DNA of 64,000 nt from FEN-1191 sp964528845 (GTDB lineage: Bacteria; Pseudomonadota; Gammaproteobacteria; Steroidobacterales; Steroidobacteraceae). This document shows, piece after piece, positions 25,229 through 35,317 of the stretch. The stretch covers positions 1-64,000 of the forward strand of contig CAZGVE010000019.1 of assembly GCA_964528845.1 (NCBI GenBank), in the 5' to 3' direction. How positions within the stretch are numbered: the first letter of the stretch is position 1; every line of letters begins with the position of its first letter. Below the pieces are notes generated by a model, which was given only the letters and a program-made list of their open reading frames with translations, had not been told where the DNA came from and searched no databases. The position numbers and the translations under genes are program-made.

Positions 25229-25732
25229 ATGCTCGGCGCCGTCGGCGCCTGGTGGCTGCTGCCGGCCCGCGCCGCAGTCGACGCGGCCACACCGCGCACG
25301 CTGCGCTTCGTACACACCCATACCGGCGAGACGCTGACCGCGACCTACTTCGATGGTGCGCGGTACGACCCGGCCAGCCTGATGGCAGTCGATCACCTGC
25401 TGCGCGATTTCAGGAACAACGAAGTGCACGCGATCGATCCTGCGCTGCTCGACGTGCTGCATGCGGTCCAGGCCGTTGCCGGCGGCGATGCTCCGTTCGA
25501 GGTCATTTCAGGCTATCGCTCGCCGGCCACGAACTCGATGCTGCGCGGGCACTCCAGCGGCGTCGCCGAGCACAGCCAGCACCTGCTCGGCAAGGCCATC
25601 GACGTGCGGCTGCGCGGATTGCCGACGTCCGATCTGTACCGGATCGGCCTCCAGCTCGCGCGCGGCGGTGTCGGTTACTACCGGGATTCCGACTTCGTGC
25701 ACTTCGACACCGGCCCCGTCCGCCGCTGGTAG
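25229..25732 (+). CDS. YcbK-like (DUF882, M15A-type) peptidoglycan endopeptidase homologue with Tat signal
   Basis: At least 167 residues. The peptidase core has the zinc ligands of the family: GYRSPATN, then HLLGKAIDVRL (His and Asp) and DFVHFDTG (His). Upstream of the ATG at 25229 the frame stays open and reads L-R-R-R-H-A-L-A-A before the hydrophobic stretch, which would complete a twin-arginine signal like that of E. coli YcbK. No ATG, GTG or TTG precedes it in frame, so a CTG at 25202 overlapping the cytochrome stop (CTGA) is a candidate start. Predicted periplasmic cell-wall hydrolase; activity not provable here. Confidence 0.88.
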   Translation: MLGAVGAWWLLPARAAVDAATPRTLRFVHTHTGETLTATYFDGARYDPASLMAVDHLLRDFRNNEVHAIDPALLDVLHAVQAVAGGDAPFEVISGYRSPATNSMLRGHSSGVAEHSQHLLGKAIDVRLRGLPTSDLYRIGLQLARGGVGYYRDSDFVHFDTGPVRRW

Positions 25733-25746
25733 CCGCGTTACTCCGT

Positions 25747-26784
25747 TCAGGCCTCGATGAGCACTTTGAGCGCGTGCGTGCTGGCCGCATGCCCGAAGGT
25801 GTCGTAGGCGCTCATGATCTCGGCGAGCTTGAAGCGATGGGTGATCAGCCGGGCCGGATCGATCCGTCGGGCCTCCAGGGTCCGCAGTAGCATCGGTGTC
25901 GTCACGGTATCGACCAGGCGCGTCGTGATCGTGATGTTGTGCGACCAGAGTCGCTGCAGCTGCAGATCCACCTTGACCCCGTGCACGCCGACGTTGGCGA
26001 TCGTGCCTCCCGGGGCCACGATCTCCTCGCACAGCTCGAAGCTTGCCGGTACGCCGACCGCCTCGATCGCGCAGTCGACGCCGACGCCGCCGGTCAGCGC
26101 CATGATTTTCGCGGCGGCTTTCCCGTCCGCGCTGTCGAGGATTGAGCTCGCCCCAAAGCGCCGGGAGATCTCGAGCCGGCCGCGATCGATGTCCACCATG
26201 ATGATCTGCGCTGGCGAGTAGAACTGCGCCGTGAGCAGCGCGGCCAGTCCCACCGGGCCGGCACCGACGATCGCGACCGTGCATCCCGGCGCCACCCTGC
26301 CATTCTGCACACCGCACTCGAAGCCGGTCGGCAGGATGTCGCTGAGCATCACGACCGCCTCCTCGTCCATGCCTGGCGCGATCCGGTAGAGACTGGTGTC
26401 CGCGTGCGGAATGCGCACGTACTCGGCCTGCGTACCATCGATCGTGTTGCCGAGGATCCAGCCACCGGCACTGCAGTGCGAGTACATGCCGCGCCGGCAG
26501 TACGCGCACTTGCCGCAGGCCGAGATGCACGAGATCAGTACCGGATCCCCCGGGCGGAAGGCGGTGACGGCGGGCCCTATCTCATGCACGACTCCGCATC
26601 CTTCGTGCCCGAGTATCCGGCCCGGAGTGCAGCTCGGCACGTCTCCCTTCAGGATGTGCAGGTCGGTGCCGCAGATCGTGGTCTTCTTGATCCTGACGAT
26701 CGCATCGCCCGGCGCCTCCAGCACCGGCCGTGCACGTTCCTCGAGCGCGTTGCGGCCCGGACCCTGGTACACCAATGCCTTCAT
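25747..26784 (-). CDS. Zinc-dependent alcohol dehydrogenase family protein
   Basis: A 345-residue medium-chain dehydrogenase. Catalytic zinc ligands are Cys38 (TICGTD), His60-Glu61 (GHEG) and probably Cys152-region residues; the structural zinc site is Cys90, Cys93, Cys96 and Cys104 (CGKCAYCRRGMYSHC). The nucleotide-binding motif is VAIVGAGPVGLAA. The substrate is unknown; similar enzymes reduce or oxidise short alcohols or act on threonine-like substrates. It is 12 bases downstream of the universal stress protein gene and the PduL-like fragment, an arrangement seen in anaerobic or stress-energy islands of proteobacteria. Confidence 0.94.
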   Translation of the reverse strand: MKALVYQGPGRNALEERARPVLEAPGDAIVRIKKTTICGTDLHILKGDVPSCTPGRILGHEGCGVVHEIGPAVTAFRPGDPVLISCISACGKCAYCRRGMYSHCSAGGWILGNTIDGTQAEYVRIPHADTSLYRIAPGMDEEAVVMLSDILPTGFECGVQNGRVAPGCTVAIVGAGPVGLAALLTAQFYSPAQIIMVDIDRGRLEISRRFGASSILDSADGKAAAKIMALTGGVGVDCAIEAVGVPASFELCEEIVAPGGTIANVGVHGVKVDLQLQRLWSHNITITTRLVDTVTTPMLLRTLEARRIDPARLITHRFKLAEIMSAYDTFGHAASTHALKVLIEA

Positions 26785-26796
26785 GGTTGGGTGCCC

Positions 26797-27771
26797 TCAG
26801 ATGGGGGTCAACGAGGTGAACAGCACACCACGGCGCGCGCGCGGAACGCGGCTCCTGAACTGCGGTGGCCTGACGACCAGCAGGTCACAGGGCAGCGCGT
26901 CCATGACCTTCTCGGCCGTATTGCCGATGAACAGCCGCTTGAGACCCGAGCGCGATACGGCGCCCATCACGACGATCGCGCTGTGCAGTCTGCGCGCGGC
27001 TGCCGGAATCACGGTCGCGGGTGCACCCTCGACCACGTGGCGGTGATTGCCGCGCACGCGCGTACCCTCGAGCACCAGATCGAAGTGGGTGCGCGCGACG
27101 CGCCTGGCCGCCTTGCGCAGCCGCTCCGCGACGTGATCATCCAGCGGCATGCCGGGGGGCGGAGGCAGGGGAAGCGGCTGATACGCATGCAGCGCCGCCA
27201 GCGAACCATGCAGCGCACTGCTCAAGCGCCCGGCCTCCTCGAGAATGCGCCGGTCCAGCCCGGTGGTCTTGGCGAAGGCATGCCCGGGATCGAGCGCCGC
27301 GAGCACGCGCGGGCGCCGGTACGGCTGCTCGCTCTTGACCAGCAGCACGGGTACGGGGCTCAGGCGCAGCAGTTCCCAGTCCGTATACCCGAGCAGTGCC
27401 GCAATCCTGTGACGCTCGTGGCGCGCGATGACGATCAGGTCCACCGCGTCGGCGACGGCGCGACGCACGATCGCCTCCGCCGGCGGAAAATCCCAGACCG
27501 CGCAGGTCTGCACCGTCACGCCGTGTCGGCGCAGCGGCGCCGCCAGCCGCTCGAGCCCCGCCAGTGCGGCCTCATGCGCCCTGCGCTTGACTGAGCGCAG
27601 CGAGTAGCCCTGCGTGCCGAGCGCCTCATTCAGCACTGGTGTCGCGATGTCATGGAACAGTTCGAGCTGCGCGCCGCAGGCGCGCGCCAGCTGCGCCGCC
27701 TTCGCGAGCACAGGCATGGTCCGCGCCTCGTACTGACGCACGGGCACGAGGATGCGGCGAATGTCACGCAT
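26797..27771 (-). CDS. Tandem universal stress protein (two UspA domains)
   Basis: A 324-residue cytoplasmic protein made of two Usp domains. The first (residues 1-150) starts RRILVPVRQYEAR and ends SPVPVLLVKS. The second (about 155-310) ends with the nucleotide-binding signature G-x2-G then GNTAEKVMDALPCDLLVV, so at least this half could bind ATP. GGAG is upstream of the ATG. It precedes the alcohol dehydrogenase and follows the gap-interrupted phosphotransacylase on the same strand. It probably responds to hypoxia or energy stress (inferred from context). Confidence 0.93.
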   Translation of the reverse strand: MRDIRRILVPVRQYEARTMPVLAKAAQLARACGAQLELFHDIATPVLNEALGTQGYSLRSVKRRAHEAALAGLERLAAPLRRHGVTVQTCAVWDFPPAEAIVRRAVADAVDLIVIARHERHRIAALLGYTDWELLRLSPVPVLLVKSEQPYRRPRVLAALDPGHAFAKTTGLDRRILEEAGRLSSALHGSLAALHAYQPLPLPPPPGMPLDDHVAERLRKAARRVARTHFDLVLEGTRVRGNHRHVVEGAPATVIPAAARRLHSAIVVMGAVSRSGLKRLFIGNTAEKVMDALPCDLLVVRPPQFRSRVPRARRGVLFTSLTPI

Positions 27772-27865
27772 GGGTGCCTACTCCATTTCCAAGCGTCCGG
27801 GCCTGCAGCATTGCAGGCGGGCAGGGCCTTCCGAATCCGTAGCAGTACGGATGGGGCACGCCGCG

Positions 27866-27965
27866 NNNNNNNNNNNNNNNNNNNNNNNNNNNNNNNNNNN
27901 NNNNNNNNNNNNNNNNNNNNNNNNNNNNNNNNNNNNNNNNNNNNNNNNNNNNNNNNNNNNNNNNN
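27866..27965. other. Assembly gap (100 N)
   Basis: Exactly 100 unknown bases, a placeholder length. The flanking ends share no sequence. A PduL-like reading frame runs into the right side without a stop, so real sequence of unknown length (at least several hundred bases) is missing. The 94 bases between the gap and the stress-protein start contain nothing I can identify. Confidence 0.99.
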
Positions 27966-28130
27966 GAACTGGCCAGGCTGCGCCAGCGCTGTATGCACGC
28001 GCAGCGCATGCCCGGCGCCGAACAAGGCCGCGACCGTAGCGGCGGTGAGGTGTACATGCCGCGCCGAGATCGCGACCGGAATGCGTGCCGGCGCCGTGTC
28101 CTGCTCACCGCGATGTGCATGCTCCTCCAT
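27966..28130 (-). CDS. PduL-like phosphate acyltransferase, N-terminal fragment cut by the gap
   Basis: The first 55 residues of a protein whose remainder lies in the assembly gap. The segment IPVAISARHVHLTAATVAAL followed by LAQPGQF matches the N-terminus of PduL-type phosphotransacylases (the RHVHL histidines bind zinc). The family moves acyl groups between CoA and phosphate. With a partner acetate/propionate kinase, also possibly inside the gap, it would allow ATP formation from acyl-CoA. The ATG at 28130 (MEEHAH) is a guess; no clear ribosome site precedes it. The gene is broken by assembly, not necessarily in the genome. Confidence 0.75.
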
Positions 28131-28273
28131 TACGCACGCAGAGTGCGGCCGGCGGGTCGGGGCATGTATAGGCACAAGCGCGTATGGCCCGCGCTGCGCA
28201 CGCGGCGCACCCTCGACGCTCCGAGACGCGAATGTCTCCGCTACTGCGCGCACCCGCGCGCTGGGGGTCGCCG

Positions 28274-28612
28274 ATGGAACACCGATGGGGTCAGCGGATC
28301 GCGCTGGATCGAGCGGTGCGCCTGACGGCAAGACCGCTGGCGATCGGCATCGGGCGGATCCGCGACGTGAGCCTCAGCGGTGCGTGGATCAGCACCAACC
28401 TGCCGCTGGCACCCGGGGCCCTGGTGCACCTGACCGAGGAGCAGCCGGGCAGCCTCGGGGAATCCGGGGCCGGGATCGAGGCGTTCGTGGTGCGCTGCGA
28501 TGAGACGGGCTTCGGCATCGAATGGTGCCAGGCGAGCCCCGAACTGGTGCTGCAGTGGCTGCGGCGCCCGGGAGATCCGCAGCAATCGGGGCGCCTGTTG
28601 GCCGGCGCCTGA
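28274..28612 (+). CDS. PilZ-domain protein (cyclic di-GMP receptor)
   Basis: A 112-residue PilZ domain: an RxxxR motif at the N-terminus (RWGQR) and the DxSxxG motif in RDVSLSGAWIS, the two c-di-GMP binding elements. The rest forms the usual beta-barrel (LVHLTEEQPG; AFVVRCDETGFGIEW). GGGGG lies six bases before the ATG. It is monocistronic, convergent with mazG five bases away. Likely links c-di-GMP to motility or surface behaviour in this flagellated organism; the target is unknown. Confidence 0.88.
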   Translation: MEHRWGQRIALDRAVRLTARPLAIGIGRIRDVSLSGAWISTNLPLAPGALVHLTEEQPGSLGESGAGIEAFVVRCDETGFGIEWCQASPELVLQWLRRPGDPQQSGRLLAGA

Positions 28613-28617
28613 TCGCC

Positions 28618-29415
28618 TCAGCGCCGTGCCAGCTCGGCCTTCGCCGCCGACCACAGCGCTTCCCACTGCGCGCCCGAGAGTCCTTCGAGCGAGCGCCCGC
28701 GTGTCGCGGCCGCCTGCTCCATGTGTTCGAAGCGCTGCTCGAAGCGCAGACTGGCGGCGCGCAGCGCGTCCTCGGCGTCGAGTTCGAGATGGCGCGCCCA
28801 GTTCGCGATCGTGAACAGCAGGTCGCCGAGCTCCTCGGCTACGGCGGCCGGCTGCCCGGAGGCAAGGGCGTCATCGATCTCCGCCAGTTCCTCGGCCACC
28901 TTGGCGCGCACGCCCGCGGCTGACTCCCAGTCGAAGCCAACCCGGCGTGCCCGACGTCCGAGCTTCGCGGCGCGCACCAGCGCCGGCAGCGCCAGGGGCA
29001 CATCGGCCAGTGTGCCTCGCGCGCCCCCGGATGCGCGCTCGCGCGCCTTCTGCGCCTCCCATGAAACGTGCAGGTCGGCGAGCGCGACCGACTTCGGATC
29101 CGCGAACACATGCGGGTGTCGCCGCACCAGCTTGTCGGCGATGCCGCGCGTCACCGCCGCGAAATCGAAGCGCCCCTGCTCCTCGGCCAGCCGCGCGTGG
29201 AATACGATCTGGAACAGCAGGTCACCGAGCTCATCGCGCAGCCGTTCGGCATCGTCCCGGCCGATCGCGTCCACTACCTCGAAGGCCTCCTCGATCGTGA
29301 ACGGAGCAAGGCTCGCATGGGTCTGCTGTCGATCCCACGGACAGCCGGACTGCGGGTCACGCAGCCGTTGCATGAGGGTCAGCAGCGCCTCGAGCGCGGC
29401 GGCCGACTCGCTCAT
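28618..29415 (-). CDS. mazG: Nucleoside triphosphate pyrophosphohydrolase MazG
   Basis: A 265-residue MazG with two all-alpha NTP-PPase halves. The first has CPWDRQQTHASL, TIEEAFEVVDAI and RDELGDLLFQIVFHA (metal-binding Glu/Asp helices); the second has KVAEELAEIDDAL and EELGDLLFTIANWAR. It hydrolyses (d)NTPs to monophosphates, with proposed roles in nucleotide clean-up and stress. Its ATG overlaps the stop of the upstream Nudix gene (ATGA), so the two are coupled. Confidence 0.96.
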   Translation of the reverse strand: MSESAAALEALLTLMQRLRDPQSGCPWDRQQTHASLAPFTIEEAFEVVDAIGRDDAERLRDELGDLLFQIVFHARLAEEQGRFDFAAVTRGIADKLVRRHPHVFADPKSVALADLHVSWEAQKARERASGGARGTLADVPLALPALVRAAKLGRRARRVGFDWESAAGVRAKVAEELAEIDDALASGQPAAVAEELGDLLFTIANWARHLELDAEDALRAASLRFEQRFEHMEQAAATRGRSLEGLSGAQWEALWSAAKAELARR

Positions 29416-30099
29416 GCCGCACCTGCCAGGATCCGCTCGCGCAACTCCAACAGGATGCCCGCGGTCGCACCCCAGATGCGGTGCGCACCGAAGGGCAGAT
29501 CGAGCAGCTCACAGGCGACGCCGCCGAGCGTGCGTCGCCGGACCTCGTAGTGCGTCGCCTCGAGCATGTGGGCCACCGGCAGCTCGAGGATTTCCGCGAC
29601 CTCGCTGCGCTCCGCGCGCAGCGCGAAGCCGGGGCGCAGCCACGCGACCAGCGGCGAGATCCGGTAGCCGGTTCGCACGAAGTGATCGGACAGGAAACCG
29701 AGTGGCTCGACGTGGTTCGCGGCGATGCCGATCTCCTCCTGCGTCTCGCGCAGCGCCGCCGCCGCGACATCGCTGTCCTGTCCTTCGAGTCGCCCGCCGG
29801 GGAAGCTGATCTGGCCCGCGTGGCTGCGCAGGTGGCTGGCACGCACCGTCAGCAGCAGGCACGGCACGCCGCCGCGTTCGCAGATCGGGACCAGCACCGC
29901 GGCGGCGCGCGGAGCTCCGGGCGCCTGAGTGCGCAGTGCCTCGATGACCGCCGCCGGCGGCTGCGCACGGAACGGGCCGTAGCGGCATTGGCCGAGGCGA
30001 TGATCCGGCTCGACCGCCAGGCTCAGTCGGAGCCGCTCCCGCCAGCCGGCAGGCAATGCGGTGCCGACGCGCGCCGCCGCGGCCACCACCCCACGGCTC

Positions 30100-30113
<14 letters not shown>
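29412..30113 (-). CDS. Nudix hydrolase, CoA pyrophosphatase (NudL-like)
   Basis: About 233 residues. The CoA-pyrophosphatase signature LLLTVRASHLRSHAGQ then ISFPGG precedes a Nudix box (GGRLEGQDSD and ALRETQEEIG). It is expected to cleave CoA or oxidised CoA to 4'-phosphopantetheine and ADP. Start: three consecutive GTG codons overlap the fumC stop; the first (30113) has AAGGGCGG upstream. It forms a fumC-nudix-mazG transcription unit, joined by overlaps on both sides. Confidence 0.9.
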
Positions 30114-31503
<1,390 letters not shown>

Positions 31504-31549
31504 GATCGATGGAGCCTCCGTGCCGGCGGGGGGATGCGTTATCATTGCG

Positions 31550-31558
31550 ATTCTAGCA
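31550..31558 (-). promoter_or_regulatory. Candidate extended -10 promoter of fumC
   Basis: The minus strand reads TGCTAGAAT (31558-31550): a TGn extension joined to TAGAAT, five of six bases of the -10 consensus. No good -35 hexamer is present at 17 bases. Predicted transcription start is about 40 bases before the fumC ATG. Confidence 0.4.
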
Positions 31559-31592
31559 CTTCGCCCCAGCGCTCCATGACCGCCCCGTCCGC

Positions 31593-32966
31593 ATGCATCC
31601 CTCCGCCCTGAACGCCCTGTCCCCGCTCGATGGCCGCTACGCGGCGGCGGCGGCGCCACTGCGCGCGTACTGCTCCGAGGGCGCGCTGATCCGCGAGCGC
31701 ATACGCATCGAGGCGCTGTGGTTCCTGGAACTGGGCACATTGCTGCTCCCGCCGGCGCAGCGCGGACCGCTTGCGGTACAGGAGCGCGCCGCGCTGCTCG
31801 CCGCGGATCCGGGCGAGACGGCGGCTGCGAGCGTCAAGGAGATCGAGCAGCGCATCAACCACGATGTCAAGGCGGTGGAATATTTCGTGCGCGACGCGCT
31901 GCAGACGGCCGGGGCCGGAGCGGCGCAGCTCGAGCTCGTGCACTTCGGGGTCACCTCCGAGGACATCAACAATCTCGCCTACGCGCGTCTGCTGCGCGGG
32001 GCACGCAGCGAGGTGCTGCTGCCGGAGCTGCAACGCCTCGATGCGACGCTGCGTGCCCTCGCCGACCAGTACGCCGAGTTGCCGATGCTCGCGCGCACGC
32101 ACGGCCAGGCCGCGAGCCCGACCAGCTTCGGCAAGGAGATCGCCAATGTCGGCGCGCGTCTGGGCCGCGCGCGGCGCCGGCTCGAGCAGGTCGAGATCCT
32201 CGGCAAGTGGAACGGCGCGGTCGGGAACTACAACGCCCACGTGGCGGCGCGCAGCGATCTGGACTGGCTGGCTGTATCGCGCCGCTTCGTCGAGGCGCAG
32301 CAGCTGGTATGGAACCCGTACACCACGCAGATCGAGCCGCACGACTGGATCGCCGAGTACTGCGATGCGTGCGCGGCAGTGAACGTGATCCTGATCGACC
32401 TGTGCCGGGACGTCTGGGGCTACATCTCCTTGGGGTACCTGCGCCAGCGCGTGGTCGCAGGCGAGGTCGGCTCCTCGACGATGCCGCACAAGATCAACCC
32501 GATCGAATTCGAGAACGCGGAGGGGAATTTCGGGCTTGCGAACGCGCTGCTGCGCTTCTTCGCCGACAAGCTGCCGATCTCGCGCTGGCAGCGCGACCTG
32601 ACCGACTCGACCGTGCTGCGTAATCTCGGGGTCGCACTGGCCCATAGCCTGATCGGATGGAAGGCGCTGCAGCGCGGCCTGTCGCGCCTTACACCGGATG
32701 CCGAGCGCATGGCGGCCGACCTCGAAGGCGCCCACGAGGTGCTTGGCGAGGCGATCCAGAGTGTGCTGCGCGCCGCGGGTGTGCCGAACGGCTACGAGCT
32801 GCTCAAGGAGTTCACGCGCGGTCAGCAGGTCGACGCGGCGCGGCTGCGCGCATTCATCGCGACCCTGCCGCTCGAGACGGCCGAGCGCTCGCGGCTGGCC
32901 GCACTGCGGCCGGCAGAATATGTCGGATTGGCCACCCGGCTGGCCCGGAAGTACGCCGCCGAATAG
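31593..32966 (+). CDS. purB: Adenylosuccinate lyase
   Basis: A 457-residue PurB of the long gammaproteobacterial type: LNALSPLDGRY at the N-terminus, HFGVTSEDINN, ARTHGQAASPT, the signature GSSTMPHKINP and WQRDLTDSTVLRN. It acts twice in purine synthesis (SAICAR to AICAR, and adenylosuccinate to AMP). Its nearness to nudJ and mnmA matches the enterobacterial order, although hflD is missing. Confidence 0.97.
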   Translation: MHPSALNALSPLDGRYAAAAAPLRAYCSEGALIRERIRIEALWFLELGTLLLPPAQRGPLAVQERAALLAADPGETAAASVKEIEQRINHDVKAVEYFVRDALQTAGAGAAQLELVHFGVTSEDINNLAYARLLRGARSEVLLPELQRLDATLRALADQYAELPMLARTHGQAASPTSFGKEIANVGARLGRARRRLEQVEILGKWNGAVGNYNAHVAARSDLDWLAVSRRFVEAQQLVWNPYTTQIEPHDWIAEYCDACAAVNVILIDLCRDVWGYISLGYLRQRVVAGEVGSSTMPHKINPIEFENAEGNFGLANALLRFFADKLPISRWQRDLTDSTVLRNLGVALAHSLIGWKALQRGLSRLTPDAERMAADLEGAHEVLGEAIQSVLRAAGVPNGYELLKEFTRGQQVDAARLRAFIATLPLETAERSRLAALRPAEYVGLATRLARKYAAE

Positions 32967-33117
32967 CGCGGCTGGCGCGCTCGTTGCCGCTCAGGCAACC
33001 GTTTCGTTAGCGCCTTCACACTGCACTGCGGCGGAAACGTGATGCGGTTGGCACTCGCGGCCACGCGGGCTCTCTACCATCTGATCGCGACCATTCACGG
33101 TCAGTACGGGGCACGCG

Positions 33118-33708
33118 GTGACAGCGACTAGGGAGAGCCGGGCGACCACATCGGCGCGCCTCTCGAGCTTCGGGCTCGAGGACGATCCGCTGGTCGCGCA
33201 GGTCGTCTCGGCCCAGCGTCCCGTCACCGATACCCTGCACGTGATCGGCAGCCTCGAGGAAGTGCGCGACGCGACCGAGAGCGTGGCCGGCGGCGCCCAG
33301 CGGCTGATCTCGATCATGACCCCGGATCTCGAGCCGGAGATCTACGACCAGGGGGCGTTCCTCGAAATCATCAAGCGCTTCGTGCTCGGCCGCAGCTTTG
33401 CCAAGGTCCGGGTACTGCTGCGCGACCAGGCGCGGCTGTCCAATGGCGCGAACCGCTTCATCGCGATGGCCTACCGGCTCACCAGCTATCTCGAGATCCG
33501 CGTGCGCGCCCCGCAGTATCGGGAGCTCACCGCGGCCTACTGCATCGCCGATGACCGCGCGATGGTGTACCGCCTGCGCGCCGAGCGGTTCGAGGGCATC
33601 GTCGGATTCAACAATCCGCCGATGGCGCGCCAATACCTGCAGGAGTTCGACGCGGTGTGGCAGGCCAGCGCTCCCGAGGAGCGCGAGGTGCGCATCGCAC
33701 GACGCTGA
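33118..33708 (+). CDS. Conserved-looking protein of unknown function between purB and nudJ
   Basis: A 196-residue soluble protein with a GTG start. There is no signal peptide or membrane segment. Mixed alpha/beta pattern: LHVIGSLEEVRDATESVAG, RLISIMTPDLEPEIYD, then FVLGRSFAKVRVLLRD and YCIADDRAMVYRLRAERFEGIVGFNN. The spacing of these strands recalls phospholipase-D-like folds, but the HxK motif is absent, so no catalytic activity is claimed. It is probably a DUF shared by gammaproteobacteria. It ends 43 bases before nudJ on the same strand and may be co-transcribed. Confidence 0.75.
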   Translation: MTATRESRATTSARLSSFGLEDDPLVAQVVSAQRPVTDTLHVIGSLEEVRDATESVAGGAQRLISIMTPDLEPEIYDQGAFLEIIKRFVLGRSFAKVRVLLRDQARLSNGANRFIAMAYRLTSYLEIRVRAPQYRELTAAYCIADDRAMVYRLRAERFEGIVGFNNPPMARQYLQEFDAVWQASAPEEREVRIARR

Positions 33709-33751
33709 AGGCGACCGCGCCGCCGCGCGCCGCGCTATGCTTCCGCCCGCA

Positions 33752-34186
33752 ATGATCTGGAAGCCTGACGTGACGGTCGCCGCGGTCACGGAGCGCGATG
33801 GCCGGTTCCTGCTGGTCGAGGAGCGCATCCGCGGTCGCCTCGTGCTCAACCAGCCGGCCGGCCACCTCGAGGACGGCGAATCGCTGCTGCATGCCGTGGT
33901 GCGCGAGACCCTCGAGGAGACTGCCTGGGACTTCGACCCGCAGTGGCTGCTCGGGGTCTATATGTGGCGCGGCAAGCCCGGTCACACGACGCTGCGCTTC
34001 GCGTTCATCGGCACGGTCGACCGCTTCGACGCCGGACGCACGCTCGACCCGCCGGTCATCGCGACCCACTGGCTCACGCGTGAGGCGGTGGCCGCCCAGT
34101 CCGCGCGCCTGCGCACACCTTTGGTGCTGCGCTGTATCGACGACTACCTGGGCGGCGCCCGCTCGCCCCTCGCCGCCATCGCCTAG
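33752..34186 (+). CDS. nudJ: Nudix hydrolase NudJ-like
   Basis: A 144-residue Nudix protein beginning WKPDVTVAAVTERDGRFLLV, followed by NQPAGHLEDGES and RETLEETAW. This matches the NudJ (YmfB) family, which hydrolyses thiamine pyrophosphate precursors and nucleoside di- and triphosphates. In the Nudix box the glycine after the EE pair is Ala here (EETA), while the metal-binding glutamates remain. The ATG at 33752 is chosen for the conserved N-terminus; an ATG five codons upstream is possible. It is nine bases ahead of mnmA, as in E. coli. Confidence 0.88.
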   Translation: MIWKPDVTVAAVTERDGRFLLVEERIRGRLVLNQPAGHLEDGESLLHAVVRETLEETAWDFDPQWLLGVYMWRGKPGHTTLRFAFIGTVDRFDAGRTLDPPVIATHWLTREAVAAQSARLRTPLVLRCIDDYLGGARSPLAAIA

Positions 34187-34195
34187 AATGGCGCC

Positions 34196-35293
34196 ATGCC
34201 TGCATCCGTGATCGTCGGCCTGTCCGGCGGCGTCGACTCCGCGGTCGCCGCGCTGCTGCTGCGCGATGCCGGTCACGAGGTCCAGGGGCTTTACATGAGC
34301 AACTGGGAAGAGCAGGACGCGTACTGCACCAACGCGCAGGACTACCAGGACGCGCGCGCCGTGGCACATGAGCTCGGTATCGTGCTGCACCGGGTGAGCT
34401 TCGCCGAGCAGTACCGCGCGCGGGTATTCGACTCCTTCCTGCAGGACTACCGCGCCGGGCGCACGCCCAACCCGGACGTACTGTGCAACCGCGAGATCAA
34501 GTTCGGACTGTGCCTGCGCTACGCCGCGCGCCTGGGTGCCCCGCTGTTCGCTACCGGCCACTACGCGCGGCGCGCCGACAGCGCGGACGGCCCGGCGCTC
34601 TTCCAGGCGCGCGATCCGGGCAAGGACCAGTCCTATTTCCTGCATGCGATCGAGCGCGCCAGCCTCGCCAAGGTGCGATTCCCGCTCGGCGAGCTGTGCA
34701 AGGACGAGGTGCGCGAGCGCGCGCGGCGCGCCGGGCTGCCGGTGCATGACAAACCGGACAGCACCGGCATCTGTTTCATCGGCGAGCGCCCGTTCGCGCA
34801 GTTCCTCGAGCGCTACCTTCCCGGTACTCCAGGGTCCATCGAGACTCCGGAGGGCCGCGTGCTCGCTCGCCACCGGGGCCTGCATTTCTACACGCTCGGG
34901 CAGCGTGCCGGACTTCAGCTCGGCGGTACCCGCGGCTGCGCCGCCGAGCCCTGGTACGTGGCCGCCAAGGACCCGGCCCGCAATGCGCTCATCGTGGTGC
35001 AGCGCCACGCGCGGCACCAGTTCGAGGCACGCAGCCTGACGGTCGGTCCGCTGCACTGGCTCTGCACCGTGCGCGCGACCCCGTTTCGGGCCGAGGTGCG
35101 GCTGCGCCACCGCCAGCCGCTGCAGGCGGCGCGTGTGCGGCCCGGGATCGATGGCGGCGCCCGGCTCGAGTTCGATGAGCCGCAGCAGGCGGCGACGCCC
35201 GGACAGTATGCCGTGCTGTACGAGCAGGGCCGCTGCCTCGGCGGTGGCGTGATCCTCGAGCCTCATATCGAGGATGCGGTCCGCCCTATATAA
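34196..35293 (+). CDS. mnmA: tRNA-specific 2-thiouridylase MnmA
   Basis: A 365-residue MnmA: PP-loop SGGVDS (residues 10-15), catalytic Cys97 in PNPDVLCNREIKF, the second Cys193 in STGICFIGERPF, and the C-terminal beta-barrel (HFYTLGQRAGLQLGG). It thiolates uridine 34 of tRNA(Lys/Glu/Gln) using sulfur relayed from IscS/TusA. It follows nudJ at nine bases. Full length. Confidence 0.97.
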   Translation: MPASVIVGLSGGVDSAVAALLLRDAGHEVQGLYMSNWEEQDAYCTNAQDYQDARAVAHELGIVLHRVSFAEQYRARVFDSFLQDYRAGRTPNPDVLCNREIKFGLCLRYAARLGAPLFATGHYARRADSADGPALFQARDPGKDQSYFLHAIERASLAKVRFPLGELCKDEVRERARRAGLPVHDKPDSTGICFIGERPFAQFLERYLPGTPGSIETPEGRVLARHRGLHFYTLGQRAGLQLGGTRGCAAEPWYVAAKDPARNALIVVQRHARHQFEARSLTVGPLHWLCTVRATPFRAEVRLRHRQPLQAARVRPGIDGGARLEFDEPQQAATPGQYAVLYEQGRCLGGGVILEPHIEDAVRPI

Positions 35294-35317
35294 TCGCGGC
35301 GCGCTTCGGGAGGATCC

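Noticed and set aside
27772..27865. Possible C-terminal end of a minus-strand gene to the left of the first gap
   Set aside because: One frame ends in a stop after about 28 codons but shows no recognisable protein features.
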